DNA of 64,000 bases, from NCBI GenBank assembly GCA_958450365.1, contig CAUEEP010000932.1, positions 1 through 64,000 of the forward strand, in the 5' to 3' direction. The translations under genes and the position numbers were made by a program. How positions within the stretch are numbered: the first letter of the stretch is position 1; each line of letters starts with the position of its first letter. Under the pieces are notes generated by a model. It did no database searches, was not told the DNA's origin, and was given only the letters and a program-made list of their open reading frames with translations. The DNA is from Mesorhabditis belari (taxonomy: Eukaryota; Nematoda; Chromadorea; Rhabditida; Rhabditidae). Of the stretch, positions 40,609-51,289 are shown one piece after another.

Positions 40609-40839
40609 CAATTTCTTTTGTTAGAAAAAAGAAAGAAACTGTTTTTTTTTGTTTCCAAAAAGTTATATGTTTGGATGATTGAGAGAGAATGCTGAAGGAA
40701 CTGAAGGGAGGAAAATGCCCGAAGCAAAGCAGCGCGAACGTAATTGGAGTCACACTTTGCCCTCGGTTTGAAAGTTTCACATCTGCTCTCAGAATCAAGA
40801 AGAGTGTGAAAATTCACCAAAAAAATAAACATGGCGATT

Positions 40840-41240
40840 CGAAAAAGAAAAGTAAAAGCCGGACAACGGAAACCGGTACTGTACTTTAAATTTCCATGGA
40901 GATATGCAAATTATTTCACATTTCAGCTACCTTTTAGCTATGAAATTGGTTCGGCTTGGAATTTCCCCCCCCCCCCCCATACCAGAGTTCAGCGAGGTCA
41001 GACCAAGGAGCCAAGTTAGGACCAGGCCCAAGTCACCAGGGCAGGTCAGTTAGAACCACAGTGTCTAGGTAGACTAGATAGCTTACTCTGTATAGGGTGT
41101 CCCATATACAGGGTGCTCCAAAAAAAGTCAGTTCAGCTCGATTTTCTAAGAATTGATTGCTAATGGCTAATGACTGCGCGAAATTTTCGCTTTTCGTCAA
41201 ATAATGAGGCATTTGTGCATTTGAATCTGACATGCTCCTG
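40840..41240. repeat. Module R5 with a 14-C homopolymer
   Basis: It matches 36710-37130 and 58400-58620. 40965-40978 is an uninterrupted run of 14 C followed by ATACCAGAG; the parallel position at 36825-36840 reads TTTTCCCGTCACGATTTCCT. The run therefore arose after duplication or is an assembly artefact. Confidence 0.5.
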
Positions 41241-41457
41241 ATTTCCAAAAAGCTAAAATCACTGGGTAAAATAAACAGTTTTGCATTTTTTCGTTGGTAA
41301 TATCACAATCGAATTTAACCTCCCGTCCAAACATTGCAGAATAAGGTGATTGTCGAATTCCAGCATGGTGTCTAAAGGAAAATGATTGTGAAAAAACTGA
41401 AAGTTGTTTTACCTTATATTTTTCAGATATGGAATAATCGGGAGGTGAATGGTCCAC
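41240..41457 (-). pseudogene. DDE-integrase-like C-terminal remnant
   Basis: Minus-strand frame contains QSFSFRHHAGIRQSPYSAMF then GREVKFDCDI. The AGIKRSPYxAMFG pattern directly follows the catalytic core in KRBA2/GIN-type integrases. It is the natural C-terminal continuation of the pieces at 24.4, 53.8 and 60.4 kb. A near-identical scrap is at 11085-11205. Confidence 0.6.
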
Positions 41458-41849
41458 GCCGAAGTGTTGTTTTCTCTTTGATTGGTGCCAAGGATATGCT
41501 GAAAAGAGCCAAAGATTTAAAAAACAGTAAATGCCTCATGTAATCAGTTAAAACCTGTAAAACTACGTCAATATCAGCGTTTGCGCAAACACTCATCTTT
41601 GCAGCGATACGAACCGACTACGGTAGCTGAACCGAATTTTAGGACTACACTAATACGGGAAATTGAGACGAAAAGAAATACATTAGCTAGATATACGGTA
41701 ATTCACGTAGATCAACGTATTACGTTAATATTTGGTTCACAATAGATTTCTTGTAGTTTCTTCTTCTAAATCAATAGATAATGATTAAAAACAACCAAAG
41801 TTTAATCTACCTTAATTTTGAGAAAGATGGCGAAGAGAGCTAAATTCTT

Positions 41850-42010
41850 CGTGAGGAGCAATCCTTCCAATCGTTTCAATGCTTATCTTTGCATTGAATT
41901 CTTTGGGGTTCAAGCGAGGAGGGGGATCTGAGATACGAGCACCTAACTGCTATCTTCCTTCACGCTCACATTCCGCTTGTTAAGAAGGAAGTATTTGGGG
42001 AGGATGATAA
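41850..42010 (+). pseudogene. FBL-17, internal fragment
   Basis: About 50 codons from the FFVRSN block through RFNAYLCIEFFGVQAR to IPLVKKEVFGEDD, with a local duplication (AATCCTTCCAATCG). No start, no stop and no family 3' flank; the YQ fragment starts soon after. Confidence 0.65.
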
Positions 42011-42084
42011 TATCACTGGAGAAAGTTATGAACCTTTAAAGCAAGCTACCCATTCCAAGATGCCGCCTATTTCCGGTAGCTCGG

Positions 42085-42830
42085 ACGAGCCCGTGTGGTC
42101 GGCGCTCATCGGGCACTGCCCGCGCACTCTCCGTTTGCCACCGACGGACAACTCCAAGAATACTAGGAGGAATCAGTTAGATTTTTGAGATTTTAAGTTA
42201 CTAATTTGCATATTAGACCAAAATATTCATACCTATGTTCTTTTTTTAGTATGGATACACATTCCACCACGGGATCCCGATTTCTACTATGATATCAAGT
42301 TCAACGGAGTGAGGCACACGTTCTTGTAAGTTTTCCACTTGCAGCTGCTTAATTTCAGCTTTCTTTTCTTATCGTTTTTAATTTATTTGGTTTCCCTTTA
42401 GATATCCGTATTTCTTTGTGTGGGCGCAAAAGCCAAAGCCAATCCATTTTGTGGCCCCAAAGGAGCACGAGAGAAATGTTTGTTTAGAACTTTTTGGTTA
42501 GATTAGTGATTTAATGGTCCATGTTCTTAAAGTTCATCCAATATCGCTAAATTTCAGGCATGCAAAGAGTTTCTCGTGTCGTTGAAGAGCTGTTGTCAGG
42601 GACGAGTGATTGATGGCTTCGAAGTTGATGGCGGGGCTTAGAGGAAGATTTGATAATCTAAAATTAAGCATTTTGTAATGCAAAGATAAGATTTCGGCAA
42701 ATTGAACCCCGTCAAATTTTCCGTTTTAGTTAGACTCAAAGCCGGCGAATTGAACAAGATCACCGCGTCTGTGGCCTCGTTGCAGCAATAGCGACAACGA
42801 ATGGTGCCGAGACTGGTGTGTTTGTATTTT
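42085..42830 (+). pseudogene. YQ gene, 5' exons (copy 1)
   Basis: Exon-like blocks with matching splice signals: ALIGRCPR-type first block (42090-42175); YGYTFHHGI-type region for exon 2 (42252-42327, carrying DVKFNGVRH in other copies); exon 3 YPYFFVWAQKPKPIHFVAPK (about 42402-42476); exon 4 ACKEFLVSLKSCCQGRVIDG (about 42560-42632); exon 5 LKAGELNKITASVASLQQ (about 42730-42825). The donor after exon 4 is GCGGG, not GTGGG. Exon 5 has an in-frame TAG (CAGCAATAGCGA) where copy 2 has CGG, so this copy is dead. The product is unrecognised. Confidence 0.6.
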
Positions 42831-42889
42831 GTTATTAATCAAATCTCTATGATGCAATGATGCAATCTCTATGATACGTCGTAAATCTT

Positions 42890-43380
42890 AAAATTTTGAC
42901 TCTAACAAATTATTGTACTTGACCGGATTTTCTAATCATAAGCCTCGTTGAACTGTTTGGGCTGAGAAAGACTTGAAAAACGGCGATTAACAGATTTGAT
43001 TGTGATTGATTAACAGATTTGAAATGTTTGCCTCTTTAAGACAAAAAAATGATATAGGTGACGAATGTGTTCAAATTGAGCAGCAGCAGCAGCGTTTTCT
43101 CGGTTGGCAATGAAGTGGCAGAAATCTAAAAGAGTCAATTTCAAGCTGTTTGCATCATTGAAAATCAAAAGTTACTTGTTTTTTTCGGCAAAGGCAAAGG
43201 CGTAAATAACGAGACACTTTTCTTGAAAAAAGGAGAGAGAAGAGATTACCTACGCGCTTACTTTTATGTCCTACAAAAAGTAGTAACCAAAATATTATTT
43301 CTGATATTTTTTCCCTTGTTTGTTTTGTCCATGTATGAGCCCCGAGAAGTATTATCTACTAGGAAAATTATTTTATTGAT
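42890..43380. other. Repeat mosaic with a small YQ exon scrap
   Basis: 42900-43020 is part of R2. 43030-43075 is half a hairpin element. 43075-43200 on the minus strand is a YQ scrap covering the FATPL exon and the end of the exon before it, with CAGCAGCAGCAG added. 43200-43330 repeats the GTAGGTAATCTCTTCTCT-type block (inverted). No gene is supported. Confidence 0.45.
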
Positions 43381-44300
43381 GGTCCAATTGTGCAATCTCA
43401 AGATATATGTCTCATTTTCTCAAGTTTCTCATTTCAGCTTTTTCTGGTTACTACTTGACAGCTGGATCCAGAAGTTTATTCACTGAAAAAAAATGTGATT
43501 TTTAGGGCTAATATATGACGAATAAATAAATGACGCTTGATTTCCTTACTTCCAAACAATTTCTTCAAATCTTCAAATCACAATGGTTTTTTTAGATTTC
43601 TAACCCAGAAAAAGTTGTCGCTCCAAACCTCGAAAAACCCGATTTTTCGTTGCAAACCAGGTTCTCAGCTCTAGAAAACGGTAAGGACGAGCCACAAACG
43701 ATTTTCACTTTTGGAATCGGGATATTGAAATAAAACACCTTTTTTATACTTCTATCGAGGATAGTAGAACTTTTAAACGATCCTCAGGGAGCCTCAGGGA
43801 GTCCCTCCAAATCGTGGTGGTAAATCGCATCAAGCTTCTTGGCCAAGTTAATGTTGTGGTTGATTGGAGGTGGCGGTAGAGGAGAAAGAGGTCACGGTTG
43901 AAGCGGATATTGTTGTGAACGGCGTCTATCCATTTCAGATGTAGATAATACTTCTCGGGGCTCTTCGGATCGGTAGATAAGGGCACGTCAATTCTCGAAG
44001 TGAACACAGAAAAGTCCTTCAAAAGCTTTGTCCTTCAAAAAAGAACAATAACGCAAATAGGTAGTTTCACGGTGAAAGGAATCGTGCGGAAACGGCAAAG
44101 AAAAAGAAAAAGAAATGTAGATAATATTTCTCGGGGCTCTTCGGATCGGTAGATGTAGAAGTAGAGTTGCACTATCTCGCAAACTTGGGCACAGTATTGT
44201 GTTGTGTTGTGCCGAGCGATGAGATCTATCCGACTGGATCAACTCGATGAGGTTTTATCGAATCGTTATCAACCTATTATGATACATTCTGAGGGCAAAA
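43380..44300 (-). repeat. FBL 3' element plus module R3, rearranged
   Basis: 43360-43530 matches the 3' flank of FBL-5 with a mutated class-2 hairpin (TTTATTCA). 43735-44000 is R3 with an open 92-codon minus frame. 44000-44110 is an insertion of about 110 bases absent from other R3 copies, and it duplicates the ATGTAGATAATA-TTCTCGGGGC flank on both sides. 44110-44290 finishes R3 with the YQ 3' scrap. Confidence 0.5.
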
Positions 44301-44569
44301 GCGATAGCAAAATGTGACTTCAATTACAAATTTGCCATTCTTTTCATTTTTTCATCATTCCCTGATGGAATCTTGAATGTTCTTTGGTTTTTATGCCGAG
44401 TCCCGCTTGTTTCTTCTCCTTGATAAAATTTAATATGCTTTGTGACGTGTTTTTAAAGGATTCCCTTTTCCCATCGTTCGTTCCCTCCTTTTATATTCTT
44501 CTACCCATGTCCCACGTTGAAATTTTGATAATGGTTTTGTTTTATTTCCCTCGGCTCCTTTCCACTCCA

Positions 44570-45333
44570 ATGTCTTCGAATCTTTCTGAAGCCGAAAGCC
44601 GTGTTACTCGGTCGAACCGTCGAGATCGAGGGTGGGCTCTCATCGGGCGCTGCCCGCACACTCTCCGTTTGCCACCGACGGATAACTGCAAGAATACTAG
44701 AAGGAATCGGTTAGTTTTTTTGAGGTTTTAGGTTACTAATTTACAGATTAGACCAAAATGTTCATACCTATGTTCTTTTTTAGTATGGATACACACTTCC
44801 ACCACGGAATCCCGATTGCTACTATGATGTCAAGTTCAACGGAGTGAGGCACTCGTTCTTGTAAGTTTCCTAGTGGTAACTGCTTAATTTCTTGTTCAAA
44901 TTTACGTGGTTTCCCTTTAGATATCCGTGTTTCTTTGTGTCGGCGCAAAAGCCAGAGCCAATCCATTCTGTGGCAGCAATGGAGCACGAGAGAGATGTTT
45001 GTTTAGAAATTTTTGATTAGATTAGTGATTTAATAGTCCATGTTCTTAAAGTTCGTTCAATATCGCTAAATCTCAGGCATGCAAAAAGTTTCTCGTGTCG
45101 TTGAAGAACTGTTGTCAGGGACGAGTGATTGGTGGCTTCGAAGTTGATGGTGGGGCTTAGAGGAAAAGTTGATAGTCTAAAATTAAGCATTTTGCATGCA
45201 AAGATAAGATTTCAGCAACTTCAACACCGTCAAATTTTTCGTTTTAGTTAGACTCAAGGCCGGCGAATTGAACAAAATCACCGCCTCCGTGGCCTCGTTG
45301 CAGCAACGGCGACAACGAATGGTCCCGAAATTG
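44570..45333 (+). pseudogene. YQ gene, 5' exons (copy 2, best preserved)
   Basis: Exon 2 44784-44860 (YGYTLPPRNPDCYYDVKFNG), exon 3 44921-44996 (YPCFFVSAQKPEPIHSVAAM), exon 4 45077-45149 (ACKKFLVSLKNCCQGRVIGG), exon 5 45248-45333 (LKAGELNKITASVASLQQRR). Each junction has a GT donor and AG acceptor, and phases agree through all four exons. An upstream exon from ATG 44570 (MSSNLSEAESRVTRSNRRDR) ends at a GTTAGT donor but in the wrong phase for exon 2, so that link is doubtful. Past exon 5 the gene is cut at about 45345 by FBL-18 in antisense. Vertebrate or nematode homologue not recognised; Cys-containing and Arg/Gln-rich. Confidence 0.6.
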
Positions 45334-45349
45334 GTGTGTTTTTGGTGAA

Positions 45350-46814
45350 AAAAGCACGTCTTCATCCAGCGCAAATACTTCCTTCTTAACAAGCGGAATG
45401 TGAGCCTGAAGGAAGATAGCAGTGAGTTGCTCGTATCTCAGATCTCCCGTCCTCATTTGTTCCCCATGAAATTCAATGCAAAGATAAGCATTGAAACGAT
45501 TCGAACGATTACTCCTCACGAAGAATTTCACACAATCCACGAAACTCTCCCAATTCTCGTGCCATAGTGTGAACTCAACGTTCTCTTTCATTAACGAGAG
45601 ATGTCTTTGATAAGCTCAAATGGAAGAAATTGCAAACAGAGACGCTCACAGAGCGCCCAGCGATTCTCCATAAACGATGCAGAAATTCACGATTAATGTC
45701 ACCAGAAACATCAGGATTGCCAGGTCGAAAATAGATTTGCACGCTTTTGCATATTTGGATCGCATTATATTAGGTTGATGCAAAAGTCTTTTTCATTTTT
45801 TTCGTACTTCTGTTAAAAAGTAACAAATTCATCAATTAATCTATGGTTTGCTCTATAAAAAAAGTGTTTTTTTGTTCAATTTCCATCTTTTTAAATCAAT
45901 TTCGGTTCACTTTCAAGCAAATTCGAGAGTGAAAAACGCCTTTTTCGTAAAAATCTATAAAAAACTCTACGGAAAAATTGGCTGAATGAATTTCTCTGAA
46001 ATTTTGGCCATATATCAAACTTTTTTTGCTCTATCTTTTATCTATTGACACGAAGATAGGTTTTCTTTAGCTAAGGTGTCTAAACCGCATCATCGAGTTA
46101 GCCCTTTTTGACTACCCGACTTCATACTCTCAAGAAAATCCAGGCATAAAATATTTTTAAACCCGTTTTAATGTTATTTTGCAGAAAAATAATTGGTTTT
46201 TCTAATGAAATCAACCGTAGTTTAATTGGTGCATTTGTTGGCTTGAAACGGCAGACGAAAAAAATGAAAAACACTTTTGCATCAACCTAATACATTGAGA
46301 GAAGCGAGCGAGTGACGCTTGAATCGCTATTGAATTCGAAGCTTACGCGTTCCAAAGGCTTTCCCTTATTAAGCGGCAAAAACTTCTGGACATCAAATTT
46401 TCGCGAAATCGTGTTGTTTTCAATACAGTGTATTTCCAAATTGGCGAAATGTGCGAGCTTTCGAAAGAGTCGCCCGTGAAGGGGATTCACTCTCACGGTC
46501 ACATCACTTCCACGGCACGAGACCTCGTCGCTCAAAAAAGAAAGCCAAAAGTACTCTGCTTGTGATTTATTGTGATAAAATAAATGAATGCCAATCGCAC
46601 TTGCCACAATTCGTCCGTTGTCCTCATCTATTTCCGCGTTGAACAGTCGCACTTCAACACGTTCGAAAATTGAGGGGATTAGCGCACAAAATAGGACAAA
46701 TGAGCGCAGATCGTGATTCACTTTCAGCAATTGATGTGCCTCTAACACTTTCAATTTATGCAGAATCCCTGTTTTGAGAAGAGACGGCAAAGAGGGGAAA
46801 CTTTGGAAAGTCAT
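45350..46814 (-). pseudogene. FBL-18, F-box-like copy split by a MITE
   Basis: ATG at 46814 (MTFQSFPSLPSLLKTGILHK) is open through PLHGRLFRKLAHFANLEIHC and KFDVQKFLPLNKGKPLER to SMY at 46293, where a 521-bp element interrupts the SMYNAIQ codons. The family resumes at 45769 and includes NWESFVDCVKFF with a small in-frame repeat (RSNRSNRFN) and HIPLVKKEV. Small indels near 45670 also shift the frame. The true C-terminus is missing because the copy is joined to YQ exon 5 near 45345. Upstream flank is conserved to about 46985. Confidence 0.8.
45770..46290. mobile_element. Mariner-type MITE inserted in FBL-18
   Basis: 521 bases bounded by inverted repeats that begin TTAGGTTGATGCAAAAGT (left) and its near-complement (right, ...CTTTTGCATCAACCTAA), about 33 bases with one or two mismatches. 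It is flanked by TA on both sides (45768-45769 and 46291-46292); removing it with one TA restores the uninterrupted family string GCATTATACATTGAG. Termini of the TTAGGTTG(G/A)TGCAAAAGT type are known from mariner elements. The interior has no transposase frame, so it is non-autonomous. Confidence 0.9.
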
Positions 46815-47112
46815 CAGTTTTTTTGTTAGGGAAAAAGTTATGTATTTGGATGAAGGCTCGGAAGGCTAAAGGCGAGGAAAATGCCCAAAGCAAAGCGGCG
46901 CGAACCTAATTGGAGTCACATTTTGTCTTCTCTTTGAAAATTTCACATCTGGTCTCAGAAGCAATAAGAGTGTGAACATTCACCACAGACAAAATCAATA
47001 GGGGATTCGAAAAGAAAAGGAAAAGCCGAAAAATGGAAGACGGGTTTTGTACTTTTCGAGAAAAGATGCAAATTACTTCGCACTTTAGTTACCGTATATT
47101 CAGGCTCAGTTG

Positions 47113-47545
47113 ATTTCACACAATCCACGAAACTCTCCGAATTATCGTGCCCCAGTGTGAGCTGCAAATTTTCTGTCATTAACGAAAGATGTTCTTTGAT
47201 AATGTCAAAAGGAAGAAAGATCAAATAGAGACTTTCACAGAGCGTCCAGAGATTCTCCATAAATCGCAGAACTTCACGATTAACGTCACAAGAAACATCA
47301 CGATTGCCATGTGAAAAATGATTGTCATTCTTTTGCAGACTTGGATCGCATTATACATTGAGAGAAGCGAGCGAGTCACGCTTGAATCTCTATTGAATTC
47401 GAAGGCTACGTGGTCCAAAGGCTTTCTCTCATTGAGCGGCAAAAACTTCTGGACATCAAATTTTGGGGAACTCGGCCTCTCTTCAATACAGCGTATTTCC
47501 AAATTGGAGAAATGTGCGAGCTTTCGAAAAATTCGCCCGTGAAGG
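47113..47545 (-). pseudogene. FBL-19, internal F-box-like fragment
   Basis: Frame 47221-47545: PLHGRIFRKLAHFSNLEIRC, KFDVQKFLPLNERKPLDH, SMYNAIQVCKRM, then a frame change in the RGNRDVSG region. Frame 46955-47260: MENLWTLCE and a DNSESFVDCVK block. Both ends are cut: R5-like sequence on the 3' side at 47113, and repeat on the 5' side at 47545 (GGGACAGATCGGG). Confidence 0.75.
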
Positions 47546-47549
47546 GGGA

Positions 47550-48490
47550 CAGATCGGGAAAAATGCAACCCTATCAATAAAGTGTATAATGAATAAAATT
47601 AAAATTTGTGGTTATTGGACTAGTTTATTATGCACCACCATGCCCGTGGTGCTTCGGTTAAACAATGAGATTTGGGTAAACGACTACTTTCATCATTAAT
47701 AGTTCTTCGATAAGAAGGTCCACAATCTGAAGCAACATTGGAGGGATGTTATGATAACGATGGTGCTATTGTTTGGAAAAAATTGTGATCTAAAGAGATT
47801 TTGATTAAATTTAATGTTTGTTAAAAACCGCAATATCTTTTTCATCAACCTAGTAGAACCTCTTCTCACTTTTCCCATGAAGATACTATCAACGATTCAA
47901 AGTCAACTATTTCCATTCACCTCTCTACACTACACTTCTCATTTATTCAAAAATCCCTCCCTGGTATCTCAATAAAAAACTTTTTCCAAGATGTAAAGGT
48001 GCGCCCATTTTTTGATTACAAATTTGAGGTGGTTACTGGGAAAGATTTTAGAGCGGATATCTGTCGGGTTACGGCATGCTTTAGGGCGACAATCCTAGTC
48101 GGAAATTTTCGAAGGTTCTAAAACTCTAACAAATTATTGGACTGGACCTAATTTCCTCATTCTGAGATTAGAGTTGGAATCAGAAATGTTTTACCTCTAA
48201 AACTCACTGACTCATTCACGTAGTCGATCCAATTTCCTAATCATTAGCCTCGTTGAACTGTTTGCCGCTGAGAAAGACTTGAAAAGCGGCTATTAACAGA
48301 TTTGATTGTGGCCGATTGTGGCAGATTGGATTGGATCGTTAAAGGTCAATAAAATGAAAAGAAAAGCCAAACGAGTGTCAAAACATGAGAAACCAGGTAT
48401 GGGAAAAGCTACGTTGCTCAAAAGATACTAGATGCTCAAGAAGACTTCGAAAAACTGTCTTGATGCGGCCACATCTCGGCATACGACTCT
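47550..48490. other. Repeat mosaic, no gene
   Basis: 47575-47650 matches 7755-7850. 47740-47856 is a mariner end (ends TTTTTCATCAACCTAG). 48040-48480 is R2 with the ATTGTGGCCGATTGTGGCAG string. No supported open frame. Confidence 0.45.
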
Positions 48491-48683
48491 GCTTCAACCC
48501 TTGACTCCGTTGTTTCATTTTCTCTATTCGTCAATGGAATAAACAAGATTTCATCGACTATTTTCTACTCCCTCTAGAAATCGACTCGCCCACTCCCGGA
48601 TAAGCTCATCTCCCCCCGTAACGTCTGTTTCGTTTCTCTTTGCAAATGCTCACTCAATAATTTCACCAAAACGTCTTAGTTAC

Positions 48684-49157
48684 ATGCAATTTTTGTCCAG
48701 ATCTCTCTCTTACGATGTTCTTGCCTTTTGTGAGACCTGGCTGACTGAAAACACTACATCTTCTATCTTAGACCCCGCCTCTAACTATTCCATAATTCGT
48801 TGTGACCGTATCTTTAATGATATCAAAGTTCGAGGTGGTGGTGTTATCCTATTCATTCGCCGTTCTTATAACTTCATCCCTGTTACTAGTCAATCAGTCT
48901 CAGGTTGCGAGATAATCATTGTTGATATATTCGCTCATTTAGATTCCCCCTCGCGTATTTTTATTGTTTATCGTCCCCCACATGTTAACAACCAGGGTTC
49001 TTTTCATCTTTTTACATTTCTTGAAGATTACTTGTTACCAAATCATCCAAATTTCCTTCTTGGCGATTTTAATTTTCCTTTAACTGTTTCTCTAGGACTT
49101 TTACCTAATTTATCGCGTTTTCCACATTTAAAAACTTCCTGTCAGCCAACAGCTTAG
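48684..49157 (+). pseudogene. LINE-C apurinic-type endonuclease domain
   Basis: In one frame: YDVLAFCETWLTENT (catalytic Glu in ETWL), RGGGVILFIRRSYNFIPV, IFIVYRPPHVNNQ and NFLLGDFNFP (catalytic Asp/Asn). The order and spacing are those of the endonuclease of CR1/jockey-group LINEs. Upstream in-frame sequence (FANAHSISPKRLSYMQ) matches the usual N-A-x-S start of the domain. The frame ends at a shift near 49130. The terminal SDH motif appears as SADHF in 49260-49285 in another frame. Confidence 0.75.
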
Positions 49158-49838
49158 AAATTTGAAACAAATTCCCTACTTTCAGGAAACGTTCGCATAT
49201 TTTGGACCTAGTTTTAACCGATTCCCCTCATTTAATTACTGCTATTTCACCATATCCTCCCATTGGTAGTGCCGACCATTTTTCTGTCTTTTAATTTAAT
49301 TCTGCATCATTTTACCTCTCTAAAAGGACCGGATGATGGTAACCGTGCCTTTTGGAGAGGTAATTTCGGTTCTGTATGTCTTTCTTTAGCGCTCAACAAT
49401 GCAAGGTTTCTGCCCCGATTGGAGATGGACATAAACGAGTGTTATGCTGACTTCTTTGAAGAGATGAAATCGCTGTTGGACGAAAATGTACCTATTTCAA
49501 CCAGGTCTACCTTTTCTTACCCCAGTCACATATCTCGAGCTAGGCAAAGGTTAGAAACAGTTTGGCGTTATCGCGATTCCCCCCATTACGCATATCTAGA
49601 AAACAAGCTAAGTTTGTCAAAAAATTTGAGGCCAATATTGAACAGAAAGCCGTTTTTAGTCCTAGTCCCAAAGCTTTTTACTCATACGTCTATTCTAAGA
49701 TTAATTTTGGAAAGACTCAACAATTTCGCCACTTTTTAAGAAAGGAGATCGGAACGCGCTTGCAAATTGTAGACCCATCGCGCTCACCTCCTCCATTTGT
49801 AAAGTCTTAGAGATAATTATTCGCGACCACATTATTCA

Positions 49839-50835
49839 TTATCTAAATGAACCTAATCTAATTGATAAAAATCAATTCGGCTTTCTTAAAAACCGCTCTA
49901 CCTCCGACCAGCTAGTTCTCTGCGCGCATGACTGGCTTCTAGCTAAAGCCAAAAACGATCAAGCTAGCCGCGTTTTCATTGATTTTTCCAAAGCATTCGA
50001 TTCTGTTAATCATAGATTTTTAATCGCCAAATTAAATTCGCTAGGTCTCCCCATATCCATCACGAATTGGATTGCAAATTGGCTTACCGAAAGGACATTT
50101 CGCGTCCACTTAGGCTCTACCTTTTCGAATGACTTTCCCATTAGTAGCGGAATGCCCCAAGGAAGCGTTCTTGGTCCTCTGCTTTTCCTTATTTATATTA
50201 ATGACATTGACAGTTCGATCTCCCTAGGCACAAAAGTCCGACTCTACGCCGATGACCTTAAAATTTATAGGGTACTTCCGTCCCAGAGCCCCATCCCTGA
50301 TTTTACTCTTCTCCAGAAGGACCTTGATTCGATCCTTCTGAGAAGTAAATTTTGGAAACTTAACATTGCGCCGGACAAATGCAAACACGTTACATTCGGT
50401 TCATTACATATCCCTTTAAATTTGGGGGACCTACAATTACCACAAGGATTGGCCGATGATCCTGTAAAAGATTTTGGTATACTGTTAGTTCCCTCTCTAA
50501 AATTTGATCCTCACATAAACTACGTATCCAAAAAAGCTTCTAGAATTTCTAACATAATTCTTCGCGCCATTTGTTTCCCTAAAATCGCGACTTATCGCAG
50601 GGATTTTATAACCTATTGCCGGCCTTTGCTCGAGTATGCCATCATCGTTTGGTCACCTTCCATTAAGAAACTTATCACCTTGGTTGAAAGTGTCCAACGG
50701 CGTTTCTCTAAAAAATCATACACTCGTTGTTTCCCTTCTTCTCTTATTCCAAATTATGAGACTAGACTTATCGTTTTTGATTTGAAACCCCTTTTATATC
50801 GCCGTATTTACTTTGATCTTATTTTTTTGCTATAA
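49839..50835 (+). pseudogene. LINE-C reverse transcriptase remnant
   Basis: FLKNRSTSDQLVL, FIDFSKAFDSVNH, MPQGSVLGPLLFLIYINDID (Val to Met change in the VPQG motif) and YADDLKIY are all visible. The thumb region (ILRAICFPKIATYR, YCRPLLEYAIIVWSP) follows to 50835, after which a frameshift at a T-run moves the C-terminus to 50886-51122. The YADD catalytic pair is kept. The preceding fingers domain is deleted, so it cannot be active. Confidence 0.75.
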
Positions 50836-51289
50836 AATTCTTTTCCAGCCTAAGTCGCATCCAGAATTTCATAGCCTCTTGAAAATTGTGGAAATCCCTA
50901 GAAGTACACGTAGTCATCCTTATCAAATTTCGGTCCGTTCTCATCCCCATCATCATCCCCATTATCATTCCTTTGGCGAACCGTCTTAGTAGGGTTTGGA
51001 ATAAGCTCCGGTCCGGTATCTTCTCGTCTGTAGGAAAATTCAAAGTATCTGTAAACGAATTAGATCTTATTGCCATGTCAAATCTGCGTTATATTCAATC
51101 TATTTGTATCTATGTTTCCTAACTGTAGTCTTACGGTACCATTTTTAGTTTTCTTTCGTTTTTTTGTGAAAGTATGGTAGCAATAGGTTATATGCGGTTA
51201 TGATTATTTGATTCGCTTCTATTCACCCCATGAATAAAGCATATACATATTTTACTTGAGAATGCACAAAAGAATAAAGTTTATCGAAA

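Larger units (their letters stand above)
48490..51240 (+). mobile_element. LINE-C, longest non-LTR retrotransposon copy (CR1/jockey-like)
   Basis: It contains most of the APE-type endonuclease (48600-49140), the linker and the RT, ending TGAATAAAGCATATACATA. About 350 bases present in LINE-A and LINE-B (between AAGATTAA and TTTTGGAAAGACTC, near 49703) are deleted, removing the palm-proximal start of the RT. The same linker TGA as in the other copies is present. Its 3' two-thirds are part of duplication unit 2. Confidence 0.85.
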
